This document shows, one piece after another, positions 39,822 to 48,265 of a stretch of 64,000 bases of DNA. Under the pieces are notes generated by a model that saw only the letters and a program-made list of their open reading frames with translations, did not search any database and had not been told where the DNA came from. This DNA comes from a virus. The translations under genes and the position numbers were made by a program. The stretch's first letter is position 1, and each line of letters opens with the position of its first letter. The DNA is taken from IMG/VR virus record IMGVR_UViG_3300028800_000003, positions 1 to 64,000 of that record; one strand, written 5' to 3'.

Positions 39822-40357
39822 TTCTGAAACCTGGAACCTTCAACGTCAATGAGTACCGCAAGGCAATTCCTGTGTGGGTGAAGCTGCAAGCGTTGATCAA
39901 TTCAATCATTCAGCGCGGCGAACTGCCGCTGAATGATGGCAAGCCGCTCGATGCCCGCGATCTGCAATTCGATCACTGCCCAGCCCTGGTTGATCGGCCA
40001 TACGATACCGTGGCTGGCGATTTCATTCCACAGCAGAACGACCCCGAATTCATCGTCCCGTTGCGCAAGCGCACGCATCTGCAAAAGACAACAGGCCGCA
40101 AGGAGGATGCCGAGCGGACAGTGACGACGCGCGGCAGCGATGTCGGCGAAGCGGCGCGCACGCGGCACATTCAGGACAGCGAGACCATCCACCAGGCGAA
40201 GATGTTGCACCGCGTGGACCCGGATGCGGCACGGCGTCTGCTCGGCAGCGTGCGGCAGAAGACCCGCCTGCGGCCGAAACGCAAGATCGCCAGCCGCGGC
40301 TTCGGCAATCAACATCGTCCCATGCAATCGAGGAAGCGCAACCGTGGCCGGAGTTAG
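39818..40357 (+). CDS. HNH-like nuclease, 179 aa
   Basis: With the GTG at 39818 the protein begins VILKPGTFNVNEYRKAIPVW. 'DARDLQFDHCPALVDRPYD', then 'NDPEFIVPLRKRTHLQKTTG', gives a D-H ... H ... H pattern like the HNH proteins common in phages of Rhizobiales. The tail is very basic. It forms a group with the HNH gene upstream. Confidence 0.7.
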   Translation: MILKPGTFNVNEYRKAIPVWVKLQALINSIIQRGELPLNDGKPLDARDLQFDHCPALVDRPYDTVAGDFIPQQNDPEFIVPLRKRTHLQKTTGRKEDAERTVTTRGSDVGEAARTRHIQDSETIHQAKMLHRVDPDAARRLLGSVRQKTRLRPKRKIASRGFGNQHRPMQSRKRNRGRS

Positions 40358-40580
40358 GAACAATCCATGTGTCGAGGCGATCGTTAAGACGCTGCTCGAT
40401 GCCGGCATAAGGCCCGAGGCGCCAGAGGTCACGAAGGGCTGCCACGTCAGGGTGCGCTGGCAGGCGAACGGCAACAAGCGCCAGTATCACACAGGGGCCT
40501 CGCCATCCGACTGGCGAGCCCCGAGGAAGGCGGCATCAGACGTGCGCCGCATGTTGCGCGAAGACGGCTTAGCTCTATAA
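40344..40580 (+). CDS. Hypothetical protein, 78 aa
   Basis: GTG start after GAGGAAGC (VAGVRNNPCVEAIVKTLLDA...). 'VTKGCHVRVRWQANGNKRQY' resembles small RNA- or DNA-binding beta domains. Overlaps the gene upstream by 14 bases. Confidence 0.6.
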   Translation: MAGVRNNPCVEAIVKTLLDAGIRPEAPEVTKGCHVRVRWQANGNKRQYHTGASPSDWRAPRKAASDVRRMLREDGLAL

Positions 40581-40583
40581 AAA

Positions 40584-40640
40584 TAACCGGTTATATCTCT
40601 TGACAACCCGCATGTATAACCGCATCTGAGAACCGCGGCA
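40584..40640 (+). promoter_or_regulatory. Promoter region with TAACCGC operators
   Basis: TAACCGGTTA (40584-40593, palindromic), TTGACA (40600-40605) and TAACCGC (40617-40623), plus AACCGCGG (40631-40638), lie in front of the gene at 40663. The -10 is not clear: CATCTG is at the right distance but poor. The density of operator-like sites suggests tight control. Confidence 0.55.
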
Positions 40641-40662
40641 ATAAACATCGGAGTCAGCCAAG

Positions 40663-41196
40663 ATGAGCCTCACAGAAAATACCGAGCCACGTCGTCGTCG
40701 CCAAAGCCGCCGACGTAACCCAGAGACGCTTGGGGAGTTGCTGGTTTCGCTTCATCAACAATATCCGCGAGCGACCGAGACCGAACTAAAATCCATGCTC
40801 CGCGAGAATGGCAAGGAACGTCCGCAACTGGTCGACGAAGCCTTGGATTTCTGGTCGTCGCTCAATTACCGCAAGCTGATCGTCGCTCCCAATCCTGCCG
40901 GTCAGACATCGCGACCGCAACCGCGAGAGAACATCGAGGGCAGCGCCCAGGCTGCGCGCGTCACCATCCAAACGATTTTCGATACTTTCATGATCGGCGG
41001 CAAGCCGGTCGGCGAATACACGACGCAAGAAGCCATCGGCGTCGGACGCACAAACATCCGCCATGGCTACATTCTTCTGCGCATGGCGCGCGTCGTCGCC
41101 AACCCCGATCCGAATGCCAAGCTGCGCAACATCGTGAAGCTCAACGAAGCGCAGCGCATCATCAAACAAGCGATCGAGGAATCGAATGTCGCGTAA
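40663..41196 (+). CDS. Hypothetical protein, 177 aa
   Basis: A basic N terminus (PRRRRQSRRRNPETLGELLV) is followed by a helical region with 'TTQEAIGVGRTNIRHGYILL', which may be a helix-turn-helix. Possibly a regulator. No family recognised. Confidence 0.65.
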   Translation: MSLTENTEPRRRRQSRRRNPETLGELLVSLHQQYPRATETELKSMLRENGKERPQLVDEALDFWSSLNYRKLIVAPNPAGQTSRPQPRENIEGSAQAARVTIQTIFDTFMIGGKPVGEYTTQEAIGVGRTNIRHGYILLRMARVVANPDPNAKLRNIVKLNEAQRIIKQAIEESNVA

Positions 41197-42394
41197 GCCA
41201 ACGAAATTGCGAGCGTGCGGTCACCCTGTGTCTTCCCGAAAGAGGCCAAAATCGTCGTCCCGCGCGCTCGCATCCAAAACCGCCTCCGATGACCATTTCA
41301 GGATTGCCCGAAAGGCCGACAACACCCTGTCTTCGGGGGCGGCCACCATTGCAGATGTCGATGATCATGGTTTTATTGTCGCATGCGACCAATCCCAATG
41401 TATCTCAACATCTGCATCCAATTCCGCAGACGATGATCGGTCAATCCGTGCCAATCATGGCCAGCCACAATTTATCTCGTCTGCGGACCTCAAGAAGCGC
41501 ATTGGCGTCATTCATGCGCATTGGCGCAATGCGGTGTTCGCTCGCAAGCAACGCATCCGCATCGGCAACACACTGAGTGCTTTCCTGCGAACTCAACTCG
41601 GCTGGTCGCTCGATAAGAGCGAGAAAGAACGCGAGAAGATCGCGAAACAAGCCGCAAAAATGATCGCCGATGGCGGTGGCGAATGGGCAGAATTTGTTGT
41701 CTCGACAGAGATTTCCATGGCTCCTTGGCAGGACATCGAGTCTCGCCATATCAAGGCGATGGAGAAAATAGCCATCGAATTTCCGGTCTGGTGCGATTTC
41801 GGCAAGCCGGTTCGAGGATTCGGATTGGCATCCTTTGCCAAGATTGTCGCTATGGCCGGCGATCTGTCGCAGTATCCGACGGTCGGCCACTTGCAGAAAC
41901 GTCTTGGAATATCCGTTGTTGACGGTGTCCGTCAGGGCAACCCAGGGAAAGGCGCGACCGCCGACGATTGGATTCGCCATGGCTACAAGCGAACCAACCG
42001 CGCGGAAATCTGGCAGATCGGGGCATCGTTGATAAAGGCTCAGGTCCGCGCTCAGAAGGACGCTGACGGCAAGAAATGCGGCGACAGTCTCGCCGTCGGC
42101 CGTTATGGCGCGATCTATCTGGGTCGCAAGAAACATGAACTGGCGCGGGGCCTCACCCTAAAGCACGCCGACAATCGCGCCAAGCGATACATGGAGAAGT
42201 GTCTGATTCGTGATCTATGGGCGGCATGGCGTCAAGTCATGTCGCTCGGCGCCTTGGTTGATCAGAATGCCAGTGTCGAACAGACCAGTGTTAATTTATC
42301 ACCCAAGGCGCACCCTATTACAGATTTCTATGATCATGGAGAGCGCATCCGAAAGGATCATGGATTACTGTGCGCGTCATACCCCAACGGCTAG
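41186..42394 (+). CDS. Conserved phage protein with IS110-transposase-like HhH region, 402 aa
   Basis: The central part 'GKPVRGFGLASFAKIVAMAG', 'DLSQYPTVGHLQKRLGISVV' and 'GVRQGNPGKGATADDWIRHG' looks like the helix-hairpin-helix half of IS110/IS116-type transposases, and similar proteins are common in phages. No intact transposase catalytic part is seen. The first 100 residues are low in complexity and vary in codon character. Function unknown. Confidence 0.65.
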   Translation: MSRKPTKLRACGHPVSSRKRPKSSSRALASKTASDDHFRIARKADNTLSSGAATIADVDDHGFIVACDQSQCISTSASNSADDDRSIRANHGQPQFISSADLKKRIGVIHAHWRNAVFARKQRIRIGNTLSAFLRTQLGWSLDKSEKEREKIAKQAAKMIADGGGEWAEFVVSTEISMAPWQDIESRHIKAMEKIAIEFPVWCDFGKPVRGFGLASFAKIVAMAGDLSQYPTVGHLQKRLGISVVDGVRQGNPGKGATADDWIRHGYKRTNRAEIWQIGASLIKAQVRAQKDADGKKCGDSLAVGRYGAIYLGRKKHELARGLTLKHADNRAKRYMEKCLIRDLWAAWRQVMSLGALVDQNASVEQTSVNLSPKAHPITDFYDHGERIRKDHGLLCASYPNG

Positions 42395-42397
42395 AGG

Positions 42398-42949
42398 TCA
42401 CGACGGCGGTAGCGCCGGTTCGCACACTCGCGAGAAGATATAGCGAAGCGAACGGACCAACGACCTTTCATCAGAATCTGGAATCGGTACTGTCACCAAA
42501 TCCTGATGACATTCCTGATGACCAAAGATGAAATCACAGACTGTGTCAGGATAGAAGCCTTTGACGACGATCCGCATTGGGCGCACTTGAAAGTCCTGCG
42601 TCAGATGGTCGAAGGCAATCGTTGATATTGGGTTGCCCGGTAATTCTCCGTGATACGGCCGCAGCCGATAGGTGCATGGCGTATTCTCGACGTGCTCAAT
42701 GAGCCAGTCGAATTTCTTCTCTGGGCACGAATGAGCATAGCAGCTTGCCACCCCGGTGACTCTTGCGCCGTCGAGCGGCTTTGCAGAGCTTGATGCAGTA
42801 AATGTGTCGAGACGACTGAGCGGCGCATAACTGCGAATGAAGACATTCGCAATCGCTTCAATTCCCGCATCTTCTGAGGGAATTGCCGGCGGCGACCAGC
42901 CGCCCAAGGTTGCGGTGAGTGAAATTATTGCCCATTGCCAGAAGCGCAT
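42398..42949 (-). CDS. Predicted secreted protein, lone minus-strand gene
   Basis: The N terminus MRFWQWAIISLTATLGGWSP looks like a signal peptide, and four to six Cys residues in the mature part suggest a periplasmic or outer protein. It is the only minus-strand gene within a long plus-strand operon and has its own promoter, the usual signs of a lysogenic conversion (moron) gene. No family recognised. Confidence 0.65.
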   Translation of the reverse strand: MRFWQWAIISLTATLGGWSPPAIPSEDAGIEAIANVFIRSYAPLSRLDTFTASSSAKPLDGARVTGVASCYAHSCPEKKFDWLIEHVENTPCTYRLRPYHGELPGNPISTIAFDHLTQDFQVRPMRIVVKGFYPDTVCDFIFGHQECHQDLVTVPIPDSDERSLVRSLRYIFSRVCEPALPPS

Positions 42950-43326
42950 GAGTTTCCTGTCTCATTCCGCCCTACCCAGATCATAGTCAGTCAACGGCAA
43001 TCAGCGCAACCGCCTGATCTGCGCGGTTAAATACCCCTTGCAAACCGCACGTGACGCGGTTATATACGGGTGGCAGTTAGTGGGGATCGACGAGGCGGGC
43101 GGCTCATTGGAGGCAGTGGCCGCCCGCCAAATCGGTTCCCGAAACGAAAACGCGCCCCAGATCGCTACGGCGGGAGAGCACTCACCGGCTCTAACTCAAA
43201 GCCCGTCGTGCGGTTTGAGACACCCAAAATTGGGCGCGTTTGGCCACCGGACATAAGTCGCCGCGGTTTTGTGGAACCGTCTCGCTTCCGGTGGCCCCCA
43301 CCAATTCAAAAGGGGCGTGCCGCGCG
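42950..43326. promoter_or_regulatory. Divergent promoters, paired operators and long structured leader
   Basis: Leftward, GCGCAA and ATCATA (43004-43009 and 42980-42985; read as TTGCGC and TATGAT, 18 apart) drive the secreted-protein gene. Rightward, TTGCAA (43038-43043) and TATATA (43061-43066) are 17 apart. Two inverted AACCGC/GCGGTT pairs lie at 43008-43028 and 43043-43061, the second overlapping the rightward promoter. The rightward mRNA then has about 255 untranslated bases with a 10-bp stem (43094-43103 with 43119-43128) and a 9-bp stem (43242-43250 with 43288-43296). No gene is convincing inside. Confidence 0.65.
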
Positions 43327-44319
43327 ATGCTGTTTACGGTTATCGATACCGAAACAACCGGGACCAATCCCGAGAACGATGCCCTGATCGACATCGCCGC
43401 CATCGATGTCGAAAATGGCATTGTCAGCGACAAGCCGCGCATTTCTTTCATCAAGCCGCCGATCCCGATCCCGCCAGAAGCGTCGGCCGTGCATCACATT
43501 GTTGATGCCGATGTGGCGCAGGCGCCGCCAGCACGCGAGGCCGTGCCGCTGGTGCTGATACCGGATCGGCCGGCGATCTACGTCGCGCACAAGGCAGACT
43601 TTGAGTACGGCTTCCTGAAAAGCTACTTGCCGGCCGGCTCCACTTGGCTCTGCACCTGGAGGGCGGCTTTGCGCGTCTACCCGAACGCGCCGAATCACAA
43701 ACTCCAGACGCTCCGTTATTTCCTCAACCTGCCAGTCGATCGCGCCATCGCCGACTATGCGCACCGCGCGATGCCGGATGCCTACGTGGCCGCCTATTTG
43801 TTACTCGACCTGCTGACCAAGGCGTCTGTCGAAGACATGCTCGCCTGGACGCGCGAGCCCCCGCGCCTGCCGTTTTGCCCGCTCAATCCGCACCGCGGCA
43901 AGCCCTGGTCTCAGGTGCCCGTCGATTTCCTGATGTGGATCGTCGGCCTGGAGAAACAAAAAGACCGGGACATGGACCCGGACATCATCTGGAACGCGCG
44001 GCTGGAATTGGACCGCCTCGCCATGGCGCAACGCGCGGCGAAGCAAACCGAACGCGACGCCAAAAACGAACTGATCGAAACGGAACGCGAGGCCTACGCC
44101 AAGCTGTTCAAGCAAATTCTCGCCAATCCAGACACCCAGCCGAAGACGGTTGCGGACCTGGAGAACTGGTGGAAGGGCGAGGCCGAGAGCCGCACCAAGT
44201 GGAACATCATCAAAGGCGACCCGCTCTATAGCGAGCTGGCGAAAGCCTGCGCCGACTACAAGAAAACCATCGTTCAACAACAACCGGCAGCGCAGACCAA
44301 TGAGCAAGTCGCAGCATAG
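43327..44319 (+). CDS. DEDD 3'-5' exonuclease with C-terminal DUF3820-like domain
   Basis: ExoI 'VIDTETTG' (4-11), ExoII 'YVAHKADFEYGFL' and ExoIII 'HRAMPDAYVAAYLL' mark a DnaQ-type exonuclease in the first 180 residues. The segment 'GKPWSQVPVDFLMWIVGLEK' is like the DUF3820 domain often fused to such enzymes. It degrades DNA or RNA from 3' ends. The start at 43327 follows a long structured leader and the ribosome-binding site AAGGGG. Confidence 0.88.
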   Translation: MLFTVIDTETTGTNPENDALIDIAAIDVENGIVSDKPRISFIKPPIPIPPEASAVHHIVDADVAQAPPAREAVPLVLIPDRPAIYVAHKADFEYGFLKSYLPAGSTWLCTWRAALRVYPNAPNHKLQTLRYFLNLPVDRAIADYAHRAMPDAYVAAYLLLDLLTKASVEDMLAWTREPPRLPFCPLNPHRGKPWSQVPVDFLMWIVGLEKQKDRDMDPDIIWNARLELDRLAMAQRAAKQTERDAKNELIETEREAYAKLFKQILANPDTQPKTVADLENWWKGEAESRTKWNIIKGDPLYSELAKACADYKKTIVQQQPAAQTNEQVAA

Positions 44320-44524
44320 CACAGTCGATCAACCACATTTTGTTTGGTGGCGCGGCACTGGCGGAAAGCCGGAACCGCAGAAATGGCAAGGCCTCGACTA
44401 CGGAATCTCCAATTGGAAATTTCCCTACGTCATCGCCGCCTATCCGCTGACGCCTGACGAATCCAAACAGTCGTTGGCTTCGCTGGCGGTTCGCTATCCA
44501 CAACCTGTGAGTGAAAAGCAATGA
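44300..44524 (+). CDS. Hypothetical protein, 74 aa
   Basis: MSKSQHSTVDQPHFVWWRGT... with several Trp/Tyr residues. Overlaps the exonuclease gene by 20 bases and the ProQ gene by ATGA. Function unknown. Confidence 0.6.
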   Translation: MSKSQHSTVDQPHFVWWRGTGGKPEPQKWQGLDYGISNWKFPYVIAAYPLTPDESKQSLASLAVRYPQPVSEKQ

Positions 44525-44865
44525 ACCCGGTTCGCGATATTTTGCACCAAAGATTCCCGCACTGCTTTGCTGATCGTGGCCAGCCAAAGCGTCCGCTCGC
44601 CATCGGCATCAAGGCTGAGATCGTGAGCCGATGCCCCGATCTGCGCGGCTTCATCGACGCGGCGCTCCGCGATTACACGGGCGGCCCAACTTATCACAAC
44701 GCCTGCTTCATTGGCGCACCGCGCATCAATCTCGATGGCGAGATCGCCGGTCAGGTAACGCCGAAGCACTCCGCGCATCACGCGCGCCGTCTGCACCACC
44801 TGCAACAGAAATGGAAACGCGAGGATGCCAAACGATCTGCCGATCCTGCTTGTCCATCTGTTTGA
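44521..44865 (+). CDS. ProQ/FinO-domain RNA chaperone
   Basis: The 114-residue protein is essentially one ProQ/FinO domain: 'HQRFPHCFADRGQPKRPLAI' followed by 'GIKAEIVSRCPDL', then 'RDYTGGPTYHNACFIGAPRI' and 'DGEIAGQVTPKHSAHHARRL'. Such proteins bind structured RNA 3' ends and help small or antisense RNAs pair with mRNAs. A phage-encoded copy could act with the candidate small RNA at 24283-24411 and the structured leaders of this phage. That link is inference. Confidence 0.88.
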   Translation: MNPVRDILHQRFPHCFADRGQPKRPLAIGIKAEIVSRCPDLRGFIDAALRDYTGGPTYHNACFIGAPRINLDGEIAGQVTPKHSAHHARRLHHLQQKWKREDAKRSADPACPSV

Positions 44866-45007
44866 TGCTGAAACAGGCGAGGTCAAGTGGCGTCCCAAGG
44901 CCGGCGGACGATGGAAGAACGCCAAGAGTGTTTACGACGCCTGCCAACAAGCCGACGCCGTGATGTCTGAACCCCGAGAAATCGAATACGTCGAAAGGAT
45001 GAAATAA
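44825..45007 (+). CDS. Hypothetical protein, 60 aa
   Basis: MPNDLPILLVHLFDAETGEV... It overlaps the end of the ProQ gene by 41 bases in another frame. Function unknown. Confidence 0.5.
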   Translation: MPNDLPILLVHLFDAETGEVKWRPKAGGRWKNAKSVYDACQQADAVMSEPREIEYVERMK

Positions 45008-45013
45008 GCTGCT

Positions 45014-46996
45014 ATGACCACCGTTGTTACGAATAACGATTACACTGGCCAGCCCTGGGACGGTTTGTTGTCCGGTACGCAATGGGCTACCGACAATCTC
45101 ACTTTCAGTTTCCCGACCGATGCCGCCGATTACGATTTCGGGTACATCCAAGGGGCAGGCGCTCCATCGGATAATTTCCAGCCGCTTAGTGCAGCCGAGC
45201 AAACCGCGGTGCTCAATGTCCTGAACGACTATGCCGCGGTCAGCAATCTGACGTTTACTCAGATCACCGAAACCACCGACACGCATGCCAACCTGCGCGA
45301 GGCGCAGTCGTCGGATGCCGGCGCCGCAATGACATTCGCGCCAAACTCGCAGTTCAATGATTATCCGTTGAGCGCGGACTCCTGGTACGAGCCGACTGGT
45401 TTCAGCGACTATGGGGCTTTGGTTTCTGATCCTGTGCTCGGCGGCTACGGCTATCTCGCCTTCACACACGAAATCGGCATTGCGCTCGGGCTCAATGACG
45501 ACGTGCAGGGCAATGACCTGCCGGCGTCCATGGATGCGATGCAGAATTCCGTGGAGTCGTATCGCTCCTATATCGGCGGCCCCACCGATCAGGGTTGGAG
45601 CAACGCAACGTGGGGGTATGCCACGTCGCCGATGCAGGATGACATCGCGGCCATCCAGCAGATGTACGGTGCGAATTTCAGCGGCATCGGAACGTCGGTC
45701 ACGTATTCCTGGAATCAAAACACCGGCGAGGAATCGATCAACGGCGTCGGCCAAGGCGTGCCGGGCGGTAATGCGATCTTCTCCACCGTCTGGGATCAAG
45801 GCGCCACCACGACCTACGACCTATCGAACTATTCGACCAACGAGGTTGTCGATCTGCTGCCGGGAGCGTGGAGCACGTTCGATACGGCGCAGCTCGCCAA
45901 TCTCGGCAACGGCAATGTGGCTCCCGGCAACGTCGCCAACGCCCTTGAATATGATGGCAACACCTCGTCCGACGTGACGCATGTCATCGGCGGCTCTGGC
46001 CATAACCTCATCATCGGCAACAATGCCGGCGATACGATCTACGGCGGCTCGAACGGCGGCAACATCATCGTGGCCGGAGCAGGCAGCAACACGATCGACG
46101 GCGGCGCTGGCGGCGACAACACCTTGGTCCTCCCCGGCAGCTTCATCGATTACCAGATATCCGACTCAAACGGCGTTCTCCAAATCGGCTCGAACCAAGT
46201 CACCGACGTGCAGGACATCCAGTTCGGTGCCGAGACGGTCAGCGCCCATGACATCGTCAATGCAGTCAGCGTGCAAGGCGGGACGATGGATGCCGGCTTC
46301 GGCAACTTCTCCGGCGTCGCTGGCGAGAATGGCGACATGCTGCTGCGCAACGGCGCTGGCGTGCTCACAATCTACGACGTGAGCAACAACACCGTGACCG
46401 GCTCATCCAACGTCGGGCAAATCGGCTTCAACATGCAGGTGCTCGGCTACGGAGATTTCTCCGGCCGCTCCGGCGAGACCGATATGCTGATGCAGGATAC
46501 CGGCAGCGGCGCCATGGAGGTCTACGACTTCACCGACAACACCCTCACTGGCTACGCCTCGATGGGGCAGGTCGGCACAGAGTGGAAAGTCCTCGGCTTC
46601 GGTGACTTCTCCAGCAATCCCGGCGAGACCGATATGCTGATGCAGGATAGCAACAACGGTGCCTTGGAATATTACGACATCGCCGGCAACACGATCACTG
46701 CTGCCGGCGGGATGGGACAAGTCGGCCTGGAATGGTCGCTGGTCGGGTTCAGCCCCGTCAACGGCGGCACGACCGACATGCTCATGACCGATAAGTCCAC
46801 CGGCGCCATGGAGATGTATGGCATCGCCAACAACACCATCGTATCGGCGCAACCGTGGTTCGGTCAGGAGGGCGATCAACTGGTACAGGCGATGGCAGCA
46901 TTTGCCGCGCCAAGCGGCCCGGCCTTGTCCAATCCGACCCACGACCCTGTCATCCAGCAACAGCCGGCGCCATTCGCTGTAGGCAAGGCGATCTGA
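45014..46996 (+). CDS. Serralysin-like protein with degenerate zinc site and RTX/FG-GAP-like repeats
   Basis: The first 215 residues resemble the M10 serralysin protease domain, ending in 'DDIAAIQQMYGANF'. The zinc signature HExxHxxGxxH is HEIGIALGLND (152-162): only the first His and Glu are left, the other two ligands being Ile156 and Asp162. The Met-turn SVMSY is SVESY (179-183). Then come an RTX-like region ('GGSGHNLIIGNNAGDTIYGG') and three repeats of the 'GDFSGRSGETDMLMQDTGSG' type. The protein is therefore probably not a protease but may bind or be displayed. There is no signal peptide; serralysins leave by type I secretion. Likely taken from a host gene. Confidence 0.85.
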   Translation: MTTVVTNNDYTGQPWDGLLSGTQWATDNLTFSFPTDAADYDFGYIQGAGAPSDNFQPLSAAEQTAVLNVLNDYAAVSNLTFTQITETTDTHANLREAQSSDAGAAMTFAPNSQFNDYPLSADSWYEPTGFSDYGALVSDPVLGGYGYLAFTHEIGIALGLNDDVQGNDLPASMDAMQNSVESYRSYIGGPTDQGWSNATWGYATSPMQDDIAAIQQMYGANFSGIGTSVTYSWNQNTGEESINGVGQGVPGGNAIFSTVWDQGATTTYDLSNYSTNEVVDLLPGAWSTFDTAQLANLGNGNVAPGNVANALEYDGNTSSDVTHVIGGSGHNLIIGNNAGDTIYGGSNGGNIIVAGAGSNTIDGGAGGDNTLVLPGSFIDYQISDSNGVLQIGSNQVTDVQDIQFGAETVSAHDIVNAVSVQGGTMDAGFGNFSGVAGENGDMLLRNGAGVLTIYDVSNNTVTGSSNVGQIGFNMQVLGYGDFSGRSGETDMLMQDTGSGAMEVYDFTDNTLTGYASMGQVGTEWKVLGFGDFSSNPGETDMLMQDSNNGALEYYDIAGNTITAAGGMGQVGLEWSLVGFSPVNGGTTDMLMTDKSTGAMEMYGIANNTIVSAQPWFGQEGDQLVQAMAAFAAPSGPALSNPTHDPVIQQQPAPFAVGKAI

Positions 46997-47556
46997 TGCT
47001 CGCTCCAGCGCACGACCCCGGCGGCAAGGTCGCAACGCCGCTGCCGGAGGGCATGTTGGGCGACGCCGAGTTCTACGGCCCGCGTGGTGAACGCCGGCTG
47101 TGGCTGCGGCGCTCGTGGATCAAGCCCGGCGAGCAGCGCCGCACGATCATGTTCACGGGCATGAATCCCTCGACAGCAAGCCATGAGGTCAACGATCCGA
47201 CCGTCACGCGCGAGGTGAATTTCTCGATGGCGTGGGGCTTCAACGATTATATCAAGACCAATGTGATGGATTTCCGCGCCACCTATCCGAAGGATTTGCT
47301 GGCACCCGGCGTCATCCCGTGCAGTGAGCGCAATCTTAAAACGATCCTGCACTATGCGCGCTACGCCGAGAAGATCGTCCTGTGTTACGGCGCTCCGAAG
47401 CACAAGTCGCTGGAACGCTACGGCAAGGACGTGACGCAAGCGCTTCTGGACGCCGGCCATTTCGAGAAGATGTTTTGCTTCGGCCTGACGAAGAATGGAT
47501 TCCCGGTCCACCCACTCTACCTGCCAAAGACCGCAACGCTGGTGCCATTCCAATGA
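46996..47556 (+). CDS. DUF1643-family protein
   Basis: 'MFTGMNPSTASHEVNDPTVT', 'REVNFSMAWGFNDYIKTNVM' and 'DFRATYPKDLLAPGV' match the DUF1643 family, found in phages and bacteria, function unknown. 186 residues. The start overlaps the stop of the serralysin-like gene. Confidence 0.88.
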   Translation: MLAPAHDPGGKVATPLPEGMLGDAEFYGPRGERRLWLRRSWIKPGEQRRTIMFTGMNPSTASHEVNDPTVTREVNFSMAWGFNDYIKTNVMDFRATYPKDLLAPGVIPCSERNLKTILHYARYAEKIVLCYGAPKHKSLERYGKDVTQALLDAGHFEKMFCFGLTKNGFPVHPLYLPKTATLVPFQ

Positions 47557-47747
47557 TTGTCGTGAACGTCATCTATTTGCTCGCCGGCATCGCGATCACT
47601 CTCGTCATTGTCGGGGCCTACATCCTATCGCGTCGTGATCTTGAGCTGGGAGCCTTGTTCGGCATCATCCCATTACAAATCGGTGTCGGAGTCGGGTTTA
47701 TCGCATTCATCCTATTCGCCATCAATCACATCAGGTTAGCGATATGA
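47553..47747 (+). CDS. Small membrane protein, 64 aa
   Basis: Two hydrophobic helices (about residues 2-25 and 36-57; MIVVNVIYLLAGIAITLVIV at the start). ATGA overlaps on both sides. Function unknown. Confidence 0.6.
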   Translation: MIVVNVIYLLAGIAITLVIVGAYILSRRDLELGALFGIIPLQIGVGVGFIAFILFAINHIRLAI

Positions 47748-48265
47748 CCGAGCAACCCGACGAACTGGAAACGATGCGCTTCATCTACAACGCGCACAAA
47801 AACCAAGTCGACAAAGGCGGCATGCAATACTGGCTGCATCCGGTCTGTGTGCGTGCGCGTCTGGAGAACCCGACCGAGACCGAAATCCTGGTCGCGCTGC
47901 TGCATGACGTGATCGAGGATACCAAATACACGACAGAGCACCTGCTGGCGATGGGCTACAGCAAGGAGGTCGTCGACGCCGTCAAGATCGTGTCGCGACC
48001 TGGAGAACGATGTCGCCTTGGCAGCAATTGTCATTGTCAAGGCGGCACGACTTGTCACCATTTCGGCAGGATCACCTATCGCGACTGGATTCGCCAGATC
48101 GCCGCCAGCGGCAACAAGGCCGCCATCAAGGTCAAGCTGGCCGACAGCGAAGAAAACAGCCGCGAGGATCGGGTTGCGCGGATGCCAGAGAATGAGCGCG
48201 GGCTTGCCGAACGCTATCGCTGGGCGATCCCGATCTTGAAAGAAGCGCTGGAGAAGGCGCAATGA
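47744..48265 (+). CDS. HD-domain hydrolase of RelA/SpoT type, with Cys/His-rich insertion
   Basis: 'MQYWLHPVCVRARLENPTET', 'EILVALLHDVIEDTKYT' (the HD pair) and 'NKAAIKVKLADSEENSRED' are the pattern of RelA/SpoT HD domains and of small alarmone hydrolases. Full-length synthetase parts are missing, so hydrolysis of ppGpp or a similar nucleotide is the likely role. Between 'SRPGE' and 'ITYRDWI' there is an unusual 20-residue insertion, RCRLGSNCHCQGGTTCHHFG, which could bind a metal. Phages may use such an enzyme to block the stringent response. Confidence 0.8.
   Translation: MTEQPDELETMRFIYNAHKNQVDKGGMQYWLHPVCVRARLENPTETEILVALLHDVIEDTKYTTEHLLAMGYSKEVVDAVKIVSRPGERCRLGSNCHCQGGTTCHHFGRITYRDWIRQIAASGNKAAIKVKLADSEENSREDRVARMPENERGLAERYRWAIPILKEALEKAQ

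Noticed and set aside
41186-42394. An active IS110-type transposon
   Set aside because: The catalytic N-terminal half and any flanking insertion boundaries are missing; similar proteins occur in many phages as ordinary genes.
43070-43387. A GTG-started frame of 105 codons in the leader of the exonuclease gene
   Set aside because: No ribosome-binding site, Arg/Pro-rich shadow-like composition, and it would overlap the real start at 43327 and the strong RNA stems.
44726-45799. A 357-codon minus-strand open frame
   Set aside because: Antisense to the ProQ-like and serralysin-like genes; composition is that of a shadow frame.
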